From Klenkia brasiliensis (lineage in GTDB: Bacteria; Actinomycetota; Actinomycetes; Mycobacteriales; Geodermatophilaceae): DNA of 64,000 nucleotides. Shown in pieces: positions 1 through 7,155 of the stretch. The notes beneath the pieces were generated by a model. The model did not search any database. It was not told the DNA's origin and saw only the letters and a program-made list of their open reading frames with translations. Where the stretch lies: NCBI RefSeq assembly GCF_900100695.1, contig NZ_FNCF01000007.1, forward strand, positions 1-64,000. Direction: 5' to 3'. Each line of letters opens with the position of its first letter. Positions within the stretch are counted from its first letter, which is position 1. The position numbers were made by a program, and so were the translations under genes.

Positions 1-461
1 CTGCGGGAGATGAACTCCCGCTTGGCCCCGCGGACCACCCGGGAGGAGCCGGCCAGGCGGGTGCCGATGGCCAGGTCGGAGTGGCCGCTGATCAGGGGGG
101 CGACCAGGGGCAGCAGGGCGTTGAGGTCGGTGGACAGGTCGACGTCCATGTAGACCAGGACGGCGGCGTCGCTGGCGGCCCAGGCGCGGTTGAGGGCGCG
201 GCCGCGGCCGGGTTCGGTCTCGATGCGGACGACGACGCCGGGCAGCTCGGTGGCCAGCCGGGCGGCGATGGCGGGGGTGGCGTCGGTGGAGGCGTTCTCG
301 GCGATGGTGATGCGGGAGCTGAAGGGCAGCGTGGCCAGGTGGGCGTGCAGGCGGCGGACGCACTGCTCGAGGTCGGCCTCCTCGTCGTGCACGGGGACGA
401 CGACGTCGAGCACCGGGGCAGCGGTGCGGGGGTCACCGGAGGGCGCCATCAGCGGGGGCAT
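1..461 (-). CDS. Family 2 glycosyltransferase (3' end cut by window edge)
   Basis: Reading leftward from an ATG at 461 (or the in-frame ATG at 449) gives a protein open to base 1. The N-terminus has the GT-A strand VVVPVHDEE, followed by an aspartate-rich nucleotide-sugar site YMDVDLSTD and then IGTRLAGSSR. This is the usual order in polyprenyl-phosphate-sugar type GT2 enzymes, which move a sugar from a nucleotide donor to a lipid carrier at the cytoplasmic membrane. Only about 150 residues are present, so the acceptor cannot be told. It is divergent from the oxidoreductase at 559. No clear ribosome binding site decides between the two starts. Confidence 0.75.
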   Translation of the reverse strand, partial: MPPLMAPSGDPRTAAPVLDVVVPVHDEEADLEQCVRRLHAHLATLPFSSRITIAENASTDATPAIAARLATELPGVVVRIETEPGRGRALNRAWAASDAAVLVYMDVDLSTDLNALLPLVAPLISGHSDLAIGTRLAGSSRVVRGAKREFISR

Positions 462-558
462 GGGCGCACAGTCGGCCGGGACCCTGACGGTGGGCACAGA
501 GGTACCTGCACGCCTGCTGTGGGAATCGGGGACGGCGGTGCGTGCCTTGGGAACGGTC

Positions 559-1509
559 ATGAGAGCTGTCGGAGTGACCGAGTTCGGCGGGCCCGAGGCC
601 CTGCACCTGCTCGACGTGCCCGAGGTGCACGCCGGCCCGGGGGAGGTGCGGCTGCGGGTCACCGCCGCCGCGGTGAACCCGACCGACACCTTCGCCCGCA
701 ACGGCACCTACGCCCAGCGCGAGGGGGCGCCGCAGGAGATGCCGTGGATCCCCGGCATGGACGTCGCCGGCGTGGTGGACGAGGTCGGCGAGGGCACCGA
801 CACCCCGCTCTCGGTGGGCGACCGGGTGATGGCGGTCGTCGTCCCGGTGGGTGCGCACGGCGGGTACCGGGAGCAGGTCGTGCTGCCCGCCGGCTCCGTC
901 GTCCCGGTGCCGGCCGGTGCGGACGACGCCGCGGCTGCGTCCCTGCCGATGAACGGGCTCACCGCCCGGCTGGCCCTGGACCGGATGGGCCTGACGCCCG
1001 GCCAGGTCATCGCGGTGACCGGCGCGGCGGGTGCCTTCGGCGGGTACGTGGTGCAGCTGGCCAAGGTCGACGGGCTGGTCGTGGTGGCCGACGCCGCCGA
1101 GGCCGACCGCGAGCTGGTCCGCTCGCTGGGCGCCGACGTGGTGCTCGACCGCGGTGCCGGGTTCGCCGACGCCGTGCTGGACCGGTACCCGGGCGGGGTC
1201 GACGGCCTGGCCGACGGGTCCCTGCAGGGGGCCGAGGTCGCCCGCGCGGTGCGCGACGGCGGCGTGGTGTCGACCGTGCGCGGGTACCGCGGGGAGGACG
1301 ACGCGCTGGCCCGCGGCGTCCGCTTCGAGCCGGTGATGGTGCGCCAGTACGCGGAGAACACCGCGGCGCTGGACGAGCTGCGCCGGCTGGCCGAGACCGG
1401 GCAGGTCACCCTCCGGGTCGCCGACGTGGTGCCTGCGGCCGAGGCTGCCGCGGTGCACGCCCGGCTGGAGGCCGGCGGCGTGCGCGGGCGGCTGGTGCTG
1501 CAGTTCTGA
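559..1509 (+). CDS. MDR-family NADPH:quinone reductase-like oxidoreductase
   Basis: A 316-residue medium-chain dehydrogenase/reductase of normal family length. The GroES-like N-terminal half starts MRAVGVTEFGGPE and carries AAVNPTDTFARNG. The Rossmann half has VTGAAGAFGGYVVQLAK from about residue 154. Structural-zinc cysteines are absent, which fits the zinc-free quinone-oxidoreductase branch using NADPH. Expected role is cytosolic reduction of quinones or related carbonyls; the substrate cannot be named. Start chosen at the ATG 559, where family similarity begins, although the frame is open upstream. It stands alone, between a divergent glycosyltransferase and a convergent truncated haemoglobin gene. 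Confidence 0.85.
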   Translation: MRAVGVTEFGGPEALHLLDVPEVHAGPGEVRLRVTAAAVNPTDTFARNGTYAQREGAPQEMPWIPGMDVAGVVDEVGEGTDTPLSVGDRVMAVVVPVGAHGGYREQVVLPAGSVVPVPAGADDAAAASLPMNGLTARLALDRMGLTPGQVIAVTGAAGAFGGYVVQLAKVDGLVVVADAAEADRELVRSLGADVVLDRGAGFADAVLDRYPGGVDGLADGSLQGAEVARAVRDGGVVSTVRGYRGEDDALARGVRFEPVMVRQYAENTAALDELRRLAETGQVTLRVADVVPAAEAAAVHARLEAGGVRGRLVLQF

Positions 1510-1530
1510 GGTGACCCGCGCGGTGGGCGG

Positions 1531-1872
1531 TCAGGCCTCCACGACCTGGTCGCGCAGGCCCTCGACCGCCCGCCGCAGCTCCCTCAGGTAGCCCTCGCCG
1601 ACCCCGACGGCGGCCATCGCCGACAGCAGGTGCGCGCAGACCCGGTCGTAGGCCACGTCGTCGATGCCCAGGCCGGCGTGCGCGGTGCGCAGGTCGAACC
1701 GGCTGGTGCCGCCGTCCAGCGCGCTCCCGAGGAACTCGGCCTGGTGGCGGCGCAGCCGGGCCATGTCGACGCCCTCGAACCAGGTGGCCAGGCTCGGGTC
1801 GGCGAGGACGAGGTCGTAGAAGCGGTCGACGGCGGTGGCGAGCAGGGTCCTGTCGCCGGCGGTCCCGGTCAC
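1531..1872 (-). CDS. Group I-type truncated haemoglobin
   Basis: A 113-residue globin, matching the short 2-on-2 haemoglobins. Visible family features are an early RFYDLVLADPSLATWF helix, the HQAEFLGSAL segment, and RTAHAGLGIDD, where the histidine of AHAGLGI is the expected proximal haem ligand. Truncated globins bind oxygen or nitric oxide in the cytoplasm and usually serve in NO detoxification or redox chemistry. Start taken at GTG 1872 because GGAGG lies five bases upstream; GTG 1884 is an alternative that adds four residues. It is convergent with the oxidoreductase and divergent from tadA. Confidence 0.8.
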   Translation of the reverse strand: MTGTAGDRTLLATAVDRFYDLVLADPSLATWFEGVDMARLRRHQAEFLGSALDGGTSRFDLRTAHAGLGIDDVAYDRVCAHLLSAMAAVGVGEGYLRELRRAVEGLRDQVVEA

Positions 1873-2092
1873 GCACACCTCCACGGTCGGGTGGGTCGCG
1901 CGCAGGATATCGGTCGAGGCCGTTCCGTGGTCTGACCCACCGTGGTCGCCCGCTTCCGGACCGTGCAGGCCCGGTTCACCCGATCGGGTACGGGTGCGCG
2001 CCGTTGTCCACAGGCCGCGCCGGCGGGGTTCTCCCGCCGCCGTCGCGCTCGTAGTTTGCGCTGGTCGGAGACCAGGTCGAACGGGGGAACGC

Positions 2093-3340
2093 GTGTCCGT
2101 GCTGCCCGCTGCGGCGACCGCGCTGGACCTCGTCGACGCCGAGGTCCGCGAGCTGGTCCGCCGGCGCGGTCTGGACCCCGCGGTCGACCCGGCCCCGGTG
2201 CGGGCGCTGGCCCGCGAGGTGGTGGCCGACTACGCCGAGCGGTCGGCGTCCTCGTCGCTGCCCCCGCTGGCCGACCCCGAGGGCGTGCTGCGCGACGTGC
2301 TGGACCGGGTGGCCGGGTTCGGGCCGCTGCAGCGGTGGCTTGACGACCCCGAGGTCGAGGAGATCTGGGTCAACGAGCCCGGCCGGGTCTTCGTCGCCCG
2401 CCGCGGCCGCAGCGAGCTGACCACCACCGTGCTGGGGCCGGGCCAGCTGGCCGACCTGGTGGAACGGATGCTGCGCACCTCGGGTCGACGTGTCGACATG
2501 TCGACCCCGTTCGTCGACGCCACGCTGCCCGACGGCTCGCGGCTGCACGTCGTCATCCCCGACATCACCCGCCGGCACATGGCGGTCAACATCCGCAAGT
2601 TCGTGCTGCAGGCGCACAGCCTCGACGAGCTGGTCGCGCTGGGCACCCTCCCCCCGCAGGTCGCCCGGTTCCTGGAGGGCGCGGTCGCCGCAGGGCTCAA
2701 CATCCTGGTCAGCGGTGGCACCCAGGCGGGCAAGACCACGCTGCTGAACTGCCTGTGCGCGGCGATCCCGGCGCGGGAGCGGGTCATCACCGCCGAGGAG
2801 GTCTTCGAGCTGCGGGTCCCGCTGCCCGACGTGGTGTCCATGCAGACCCGCCAGGCCAACCTCGAGGGCGCCGGGGAGATCCCGCTGCGCCGGCTGGTCA
2901 AGGAGGCGCTGCGCATGCGGCCCTCCCGTCTGGTCGTCGGCGAGGTCCGGCAGGAGGAGTGCCTGGACCTGCTGATCGCCCTCAACAGCGGGCTGCCGGG
3001 CATGTGCACCCTGCACGCCAACAGCGCCCGCGAGGCCGTGGTCAAGATGTGCACGCTGCCGCTGCTCGCCGGGGAGAACATCGGGCACGCCTTCGTCGTC
3101 CCCACCGTGGCCAGCAGCGTCGACCTGGTCGTGCACGTCGGCACCGACCCCTCCGGCCAGCGCCGGGTGCGCGAGGTCGTGGCGCTCCCCGGCCGGGCCG
3201 AGGGGGCGGTCATCGAGACCGCCGACGTGTTCACCACCCGGGAGGGCCGGCTCGTCCGCGCCGAGGGCTACCCCCCGCACCCCGAGCGGTTCGCCGCCGC
3301 CGGCTTCGACCTGCCGGCGCTGCTGGGGGAGCGGCGGTGA
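2093..3340 (+). CDS. tadA: TadA/CpaF-type pilus assembly ATPase
   Basis: A 415-residue secretion ATPase of the type II/IV family, powering Flp (type IVb) pilus assembly at the inner face of the membrane. The N-terminal domain includes GPLQRWLDDPEVEEIWVN, typical of CpaF. Walker A GGTQAGKTT lies at about residues 208-216, an acidic box ITAEEVFEL follows, then the Walker B region RLVVGEVRQEE, and a His-box CTLHANS. All catalytic motifs look intact. Start at GTG 2093, just after GGGGGAAC; the open frame extends upstream without family similarity. It overlaps tadB by four bases and begins the tadABC operon. Confidence 0.93.
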   Translation: MSVLPAAATALDLVDAEVRELVRRRGLDPAVDPAPVRALAREVVADYAERSASSSLPPLADPEGVLRDVLDRVAGFGPLQRWLDDPEVEEIWVNEPGRVFVARRGRSELTTTVLGPGQLADLVERMLRTSGRRVDMSTPFVDATLPDGSRLHVVIPDITRRHMAVNIRKFVLQAHSLDELVALGTLPPQVARFLEGAVAAGLNILVSGGTQAGKTTLLNCLCAAIPARERVITAEEVFELRVPLPDVVSMQTRQANLEGAGEIPLRRLVKEALRMRPSRLVVGEVRQEECLDLLIALNSGLPGMCTLHANSAREAVVKMCTLPLLAGENIGHAFVVPTVASSVDLVVHVGTDPSGQRRVREVVALPGRAEGAVIETADVFTTREGRLVRAEGYPPHPERFAAAGFDLPALLGERR

Positions 3341-4200
3341 CCGTCCCCGGTGCCCTGCTGGGCCTGGCGCTGGGTGTCGGGCTGCTGCTGGTCTGGCGCA
3401 GCGGCCCCCGCGCACCGCAGCGACGGACCGGCCCGCGGCGCCCCGGCCGCCGGCGGCAGCTGCTGGCCGCCGCCGGCCTCACCGGCATCAACCCCGCCCA
3501 GCTCACCGCGCTGCAGGTGGGCCTCGGAGTGCTCACCGCCGTCACCGTGCTGGTCACGACCAGCACGGTGACCATCTCCCTGGCCTTCGGGGTCTTCGGC
3601 GCGGCCACCCCGCACCTGCTGGTGCGCCGGCTGGCCGGCAAGCGCCGGGCCGACCTGCGCGCGGTGTGGCCGGAGGTGGTCGACAACCTGGCCTCCGCCG
3701 TGCGGGCCGGGCTGTCGCTGCCCGAGTCCCTGGCGGCGCTGGCCACCCGTGGGCCCGACGTGCTGCGTCCGCCCTTCGCCCGGTTCGCCGCCGAGCACCG
3801 CGCCACCGGTCGCTTCGCCGACGCCCTCGACCGGCTCAAGGACGACCTGGCCGACCCGGTCGGCGACCGCATCGTGGAGACCCTCCGGGTGGCCCGCGAG
3901 GTCGGCGGCAGCGACCTGGGCCGGGTGCTGCGCACGCTGGCCACCTTCCTGCGCGAGGACGCCCGCGCCCGCGCCGAGCTGGAGACCCGGCAGGGCTGGA
4001 TCGTGCAGGCCGCCCGGCTGGCCGTCGCCGCGCCCTGGGTGGTGCTGCTCCTGCTGGCCACCCAGCGGCAGACGCTCGAGGCCTACGACAGCCCGGTGGG
4101 CACGGCGATCCTGCTCGGCGGCGGCGCGGTGTGCCTGGGCGCCTACCGGCTCATGCTGCGCATCGGCCGGCTGCCCGAGGACCTGCGGGTGCTCGCGTGA
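3337..4200 (+). CDS. tadB: TadB-type inner-membrane platform protein (T2SSF domain)
   Basis: A 287-residue integral membrane protein. A short N-terminal hydrophobic segment is followed by an arginine-rich loop, a second segment near residues 65-90, and a cytoplasmic T2SSF-like domain: WPEVVDNLASAVRAGLSLPESL, then a GGSDLGRVLRTLATFLREDARAR amphipathic region. Two closing membrane segments follow. TadB and TadC form the platform that couples the TadA ATPase to pilin polymerisation. The start GTG 3337 overlaps the tadA stop, and the tadB stop overlaps the tadC start, so the three genes are translationally coupled. Confidence 0.9.
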   Translation: MTVPGALLGLALGVGLLLVWRSGPRAPQRRTGPRRPGRRRQLLAAAGLTGINPAQLTALQVGLGVLTAVTVLVTTSTVTISLAFGVFGAATPHLLVRRLAGKRRADLRAVWPEVVDNLASAVRAGLSLPESLAALATRGPDVLRPPFARFAAEHRATGRFADALDRLKDDLADPVGDRIVETLRVAREVGGSDLGRVLRTLATFLREDARARAELETRQGWIVQAARLAVAAPWVVLLLLATQRQTLEAYDSPVGTAILLGGGAVCLGAYRLMLRIGRLPEDLRVLA

Positions 4201-5138
4201 GCCCGGGTGTGGTCGGGGTCCTGCTGGGCCTGGCCGCCTCGACCGGGCTGGTGCTCGTGCTGCGCTACGCCCCGCCGTCCCGGCCGGTGCGGCTGGTCGA
4301 CCGGCTCGCGCCCTACGTCGCCGACACCCCGGCGCCCTCCCGCCTGCTCGGCACCGCCACCGAGCCCGGTCTGCTGACGGCCGCCCGCCGGGTGTTCGGG
4401 CCGGCGCTGACCGACGGCGCCCGCTTCGTGGACCGGCTGGCCGGTGGGCGGGTCGCCGTCCGGCGCCGGCTGGACGCCCTCGGCGCCGAGACCACCGTCG
4501 AGGACTTCCGCGTCGAGCAGGTCGTGTGGGGCGGGCTCGGGCTGCTCGCCGGCGGGCTGGCCACCGTCGTGGTGTCCGCGTTGTCCGGCGGGCTGGTCCT
4601 GCTCAGCGCCGTCCTGGTCTGCCTGGGCGGCCTGCTGACCGGCGTCCTCGGCCGCGACTGGTGGCTGACTCAGCAGGTGCGCCGCCGCGAGGAGCTGCTG
4701 CTGGCCGAGTTCCCGGTCGTCGCCGAGCTGCTGGCCCTGGCCGTCACGGCCGGCGAGGGCCCGGTGGCGGCCCTCGCCCGGGTCACCCGGCTGTCGGGCG
4801 GGGAGCTGGCCCGCGAGCTCGGCGGGGCCCTCGGCCGCGCCCGCGCCGGGGTGCCGCTGGTGGCCGCGCTGCAGGAGGTCGCCGACCGCACCTCGGTCGA
4901 CGCGCTGGCCCGCTTCGTCGACGGCGTCGTGGTCGCCATCGAGCGCGGCACGCCGCTCGCGGAGGTGCTGCGCGCCCAGGCCGCCGACGTCCGGGAGGCC
5001 GGCAAGCGCCGGCTGCTGGAGTCCGGCGGCGCCAAGGAGATCCAGATGATGGTGCCGGTCGTGTTCCTCGTGCTGCCGGTGACCGTGCTGTTCGCCACGG
5101 TGCCGAACCGGGCAGTAGGGGCGGTTCCGGTCCGGTAG
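4197..5138 (+). CDS. tadC: TadC-type platform protein, C-terminus replaced by prophage DNA
   Basis: A 313-residue T2SSF-domain membrane protein, the partner of TadB in the Flp pilus platform. Residues 1-300 are host-derived and end in the membrane segment VPVVFLVLPVTVLFA. The last 13 codons, from 5097 to the TAG at 5136, are prophage sequence encoding TVPNRAVGAVPVR. The displaced native ending, LFPGLVAIVTLAQ plus TGA, lies at 37866-37907 beyond the prophage. Native and hybrid proteins have the same length, but the hybrid loses the hydrophobic end of the last helix. Whether it still works cannot be read from sequence. Start GTG overlaps the tadB stop. Confidence 0.92.
   Translation: MSPGVVGVLLGLAASTGLVLVLRYAPPSRPVRLVDRLAPYVADTPAPSRLLGTATEPGLLTAARRVFGPALTDGARFVDRLAGGRVAVRRRLDALGAETTVEDFRVEQVVWGGLGLLAGGLATVVVSALSGGLVLLSAVLVCLGGLLTGVLGRDWWLTQQVRRREELLLAEFPVVAELLALAVTAGEGPVAALARVTRLSGGELARELGGALGRARAGVPLVAALQEVADRTSVDALARFVDGVVVAIERGTPLAEVLRAQAADVREAGKRRLLESGGAKEIQMMVPVVFLVLPVTVLFATVPNRAVGAVPVR
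5071..5120 (+). repeat. attL of the prophage
   Basis: Host sequence CTGCCGGTGACC leads into the shared core GTGCTGTTCGCC (5085-5096). Prophage sequence with the arm CCGAACCGG (5103-5111) follows. The same arm in inverted form, CCGGTTCGG, lies at 37841-37849 beside the attR core. In the reconstructed attP the arms flank the core as a dyad centred on a TT dinucleotide (5091-5092), as expected for a large serine integrase. Confidence 0.88.
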
Positions 5139-5170
5139 CGTCCGGCCTCCACGATGAACACGGGGGACGC

Positions 5171-5416
5171 ATGAGCGAGGGCATGGCCGACCGCTTCCGG
5201 GCGCGGCAGGACGAAGCGCAGCAGGGACTGCCCAGCGGTCCGCCGGCGGGCCCGCAGGCGGCCGACGGCGCACCCGTCGACCACGCCGCCGAGCAGACGC
5301 AGCTGCTGCGGGACATCGCCAGCAACGTCGCCACGCTGCGCAGCATCGCGGTGTTCTTCACGGTGCTGTGGGGCATCGGCGCGCTCATCGTGCTGATCTC
5401 GGTGTTCGCCCGCTGA
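5171..5416 (+). CDS. Small single-span membrane protein at the attL end, unknown function
   Basis: An 81-residue protein: a hydrophilic, Gly/Pro/Gln-rich N-terminus, a possible short amphipathic stretch TQLLRDIASNVATLRSI, then one membrane helix (VFFTVLWGIGALIVLISVFAR) that ends the protein. GGGGGA precedes the ATG. It lies inside the prophage but on the same strand as tadABC, 32 bases after the hybrid tadC stop, with a strong terminator just after it. In the lysogen the host tad promoter could therefore express it. A moron gene or recombination helper is possible, but I do not recognise the family. Confidence 0.6.
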   Translation: MSEGMADRFRARQDEAQQGLPSGPPAGPQAADGAPVDHAAEQTQLLRDIASNVATLRSIAVFFTVLWGIGALIVLISVFAR

Positions 5417-5434
5417 CCCACGCAACGACGAACG

Positions 5435-5468
5435 ACGCCCCCGCCCGGCTGTAGCCGAGCGGGGGCGT
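5435..5468. terminator. Strong bidirectional hairpin terminator
   Basis: A 10-bp perfect stem, ACGCCCCCGC with GCGGGGGCGT, encloses a further 4-bp stem CGGC-TGTA-GCCG, with one mismatch between them. It lies between the plus-strand gene ending at 5416 and the minus-strand gene ending at 5482, so it can close transcription from both sides: the tadABC-moron transcript and the leftward phage transcript. Confidence 0.8.
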
Positions 5469-5481
5469 TGTCGTGCTGGGA

Positions 5482-5907
5482 CTAGCGGTCGACCGCGATG
5501 GTGACGTGCGGCGGCAGCGGGTCCGCGGCGGTGTGCGTGCCGGCCTCCTGGGACAGCACGCCGTACAGGTACAGCTCGCGAGCGCCCTCGTGCAGGGGAC
5601 CCTGGAACGAATGCGTCCACACGCTCTGACCGCGGCCGGCACCGGAGCCGCCGGCGCCCCTCGTGTCGTACTGGTTGCCGAGATCGTCCCGCAGGAATAA
5701 CACCGCATAGTCGGGGCCGGGCATCGTCGACGGCTGCAGGGCAACGACGCTGATCCGGTCGTCGTAGCCCACGACCGCGATGATCAGCATCTGCCCGACG
5801 CCAGCTATGTCGACGGCGTCCACTGGGGCTGCGATGCGTCGAGCCGACGTGGTGGTCCGCAGCCACCGCTCGACTTCATCGCCCAGGCCGGGCTGGGGGT
5901 CGTCCAT
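5482..5907 (-). CDS. Hypothetical protein at the end of the lysis region
   Basis: A 141-residue soluble protein with no recognised domain, signal peptide or membrane helix. The middle is beta-rich in appearance (MLIIAVVGYDDRISVVALQPS, then YAVLFLRDDLGNQYD), and the end is PPHVTIAVDR. It is the last minus-strand gene of the prophage, about 80 bases after the small membrane gene at 5987 and facing a strong terminator. It appears less GC-rich than its neighbours, and such tail-end genes are often late-acquired morons. Function unknown. Confidence 0.6.
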   Translation of the reverse strand: MDDPQPGLGDEVERWLRTTTSARRIAAPVDAVDIAGVGQMLIIAVVGYDDRISVVALQPSTMPGPDYAVLFLRDDLGNQYDTRGAGGSGAGRGQSVWTHSFQGPLHEGARELYLYGVLSQEAGTHTAADPLPPHVTIAVDR

Positions 5908-5986
5908 TGGGCGACGGTAGCGCCCGAGACGGGCCTGTGGGGCCCGCCCACGGATCAGCCGCCGGCCTGGGGATGGGGTGCGGCCG

Positions 5987-6313
5987 TCAGCTGTCGGCCG
6001 CGTGGTTGCCGGGCAGGTCGGTCACCAGCGGTACGCCGTCGGCGGACAGCGGCGCCTCGAGCGGGGTGACCGCCTCCCGGGCGCGCAGCGCGGCCAGGAT
6101 CGGGGCTGCGACGGCCACGAACGTGGCCACGGCGGTCGTCAGGCCGCCGGCGGCGACGACCCAGGACTGCACCTGGTCGGCGGTGACCCAGCCGACCAGG
6201 GTCAGGATCGCGCCGATCGCGGCCACCAGGCCCGAGACGGCGGCTGCGGCCTGGGCGGCGCGCAGCACCGGCTGGGGCCGGTCGGCGGGGACGGCGGGGG
6301 TGCTCTCGGTCAT
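5987..6313 (-). CDS. Putative holin (two membrane helices)
   Basis: A 108-residue protein with two hydrophobic segments (LRAAQAAAAVSGLVAAIGAILTLVGWV and WVVAAGGLTTAVATFVAVAAPILAAL) joined by a short turn, and a charged C-terminal tail. This topology and its place beside two other small membrane genes and the endolysin fit a holin, which makes lesions in the membrane so that the endolysin can reach the wall. It overlaps the upstream gene by four bases. Holins share little sequence, so the call rests on size, topology and position. Confidence 0.6.
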   Translation of the reverse strand: MTESTPAVPADRPQPVLRAAQAAAAVSGLVAAIGAILTLVGWVTADQVQSWVVAAGGLTTAVATFVAVAAPILAALRAREAVTPLEAPLSADGVPLVTDLPGNHAADS

Positions 6314-6678
6314 CGGGTCTCCTCTCGTGCGCCGGGCCGGGTCAGCTCGGCGATCAGTGCGTCTTTCGCGGCCTCGCGGGCCTGCCCGGCGGCCTCGCGG
6401 GCCTGCCCGGCGGCTTCCCGGGCGTGGGATGCGGCCAGGTCGCTGCGCGCCTGCGCGACGTCGGCGCGCAGGCCCTCCACCTCGGTGCTGAGCTCGCTGA
6501 TCCGGTGCTCCAGCGGGGCCACCAGCGCCATCGCGGCGGCCGTGATGACCTGGGTCGCGTCGGCGGTGGCCTTGTCCGACTCGGCCTTGAGCTTGCGGCG
6601 GGCGGCGACGGCCTGGATCGCGGCGACGATGACCGCGCCGATGCCGCCGCCGATCAGCAGTTCGGAGAGGCCGCTCAC
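6310..6678 (-). CDS. Membrane-anchored coiled-coil protein of the lysis cassette
   Basis: A 122-residue protein. One N-terminal membrane helix (LLIGGGIGAVIVAAIQAVAA) is followed by a long heptad-rich helix (LEHRISELSTEVEGLRADVAQARSDL), then an alanine-rich run in which AREAAGQ is repeated. The repeat reflects a perfect 21-base tandem duplication at 6368-6409. Start GTG 6678 overlaps the upstream membrane gene by four bases. It could be a spanin-like or holin-modulating protein, but no family is recognised. Confidence 0.6.
   Translation of the reverse strand: MSGLSELLIGGGIGAVIVAAIQAVAARRKLKAESDKATADATQVITAAAMALVAPLEHRISELSTEVEGLRADVAQARSDLAASHAREAAGQAREAAGQAREAAKDALIAELTRPGAREETR
6368..6409. 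repeat. Two perfect 21-bp tandem units inside a coiled-coil gene
   Basis: The unit GCGGCCTCGCGGGCCTGCCC plus G occurs at 6368-6388 and 6389-6409, with a degenerate third copy starting at 6410. The length is a multiple of three, so the reading frame is kept and the protein gains seven-residue, one-heptad units. Confidence 0.85.
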
Positions 6679-7154
6679 CGGCCCACCTCCCGCATGGCTC
6701 GCAGGGTCGAGCGGACGAACCGCCAGATCTGGGACGCGCGCACCCAGCAGGCCACGCCGAACCCAGCGATGATCGCCGCGGGCAGCTGCCGGCCGGGGGT
6801 GTCCAGGCCGTCCCATACCCCGATGCCGTAGATGACGGTCCCGGCGCCGACGGCGACCAGGCCGACCATCTCGACCAGCAGGCCGGTGTCGTGCCGCAGC
6901 CGGGCCGCGGCGGGCACCCAGCGGTCCAGCTGGCGCCACCAGGTCCACCACGCCCCGGTCAGGGCCACCCAGCAGCCGCCGACCAGCAGCCACGCCCAGA
7001 CGCGGACCATGACCGGTCCCAGTAGCGCCTCGGTCGAGCCGGGGGTGGGCGCGCCCACCAGCAGCGGCGCGCCGACCACGAGCCCGAAGCCGAGCACCAG
7101 CAGCTCGAACGGGTGCCGGCCGTTCTCGATCCGGTGCGCTATCAGCGGGTCCAC
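6675..7154 (-). CDS. Multi-span membrane protein of the lysis cassette
   Basis: A 159-residue protein with about four hydrophobic segments: PFELLVLGFGLVVGAPLLVG, VWAWLLVGGCWVALTGAWW, LVEMVGLVAVGAGTVIYGIGV and AAIIAGFGVACWV. It ends in a basic tail. It lies directly after the endolysin on the same strand and overlaps the next gene by four bases. A second holin or antiholin is a reasonable guess from context; the sequence alone shows only that it is an integral membrane protein. The start is a GTG at 7154. Confidence 0.6.
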   Translation of the reverse strand: MDPLIAHRIENGRHPFELLVLGFGLVVGAPLLVGAPTPGSTEALLGPVMVRVWAWLLVGGCWVALTGAWWTWWRQLDRWVPAAARLRHDTGLLVEMVGLVAVGAGTVIYGIGVWDGLDTPGRQLPAAIIAGFGVACWVRASQIWRFVRSTLRAMREVGR

Positions 7155-7155
7155 G

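Noticed and set aside
4197-5138. tadC as an ordinary intact gene
   Set aside because: The length is normal and the frame ends cleanly, so it would pass as intact. But the last 13 codons are phage DNA, as shown by the 12-bp core repeat and the native ending at 37866.
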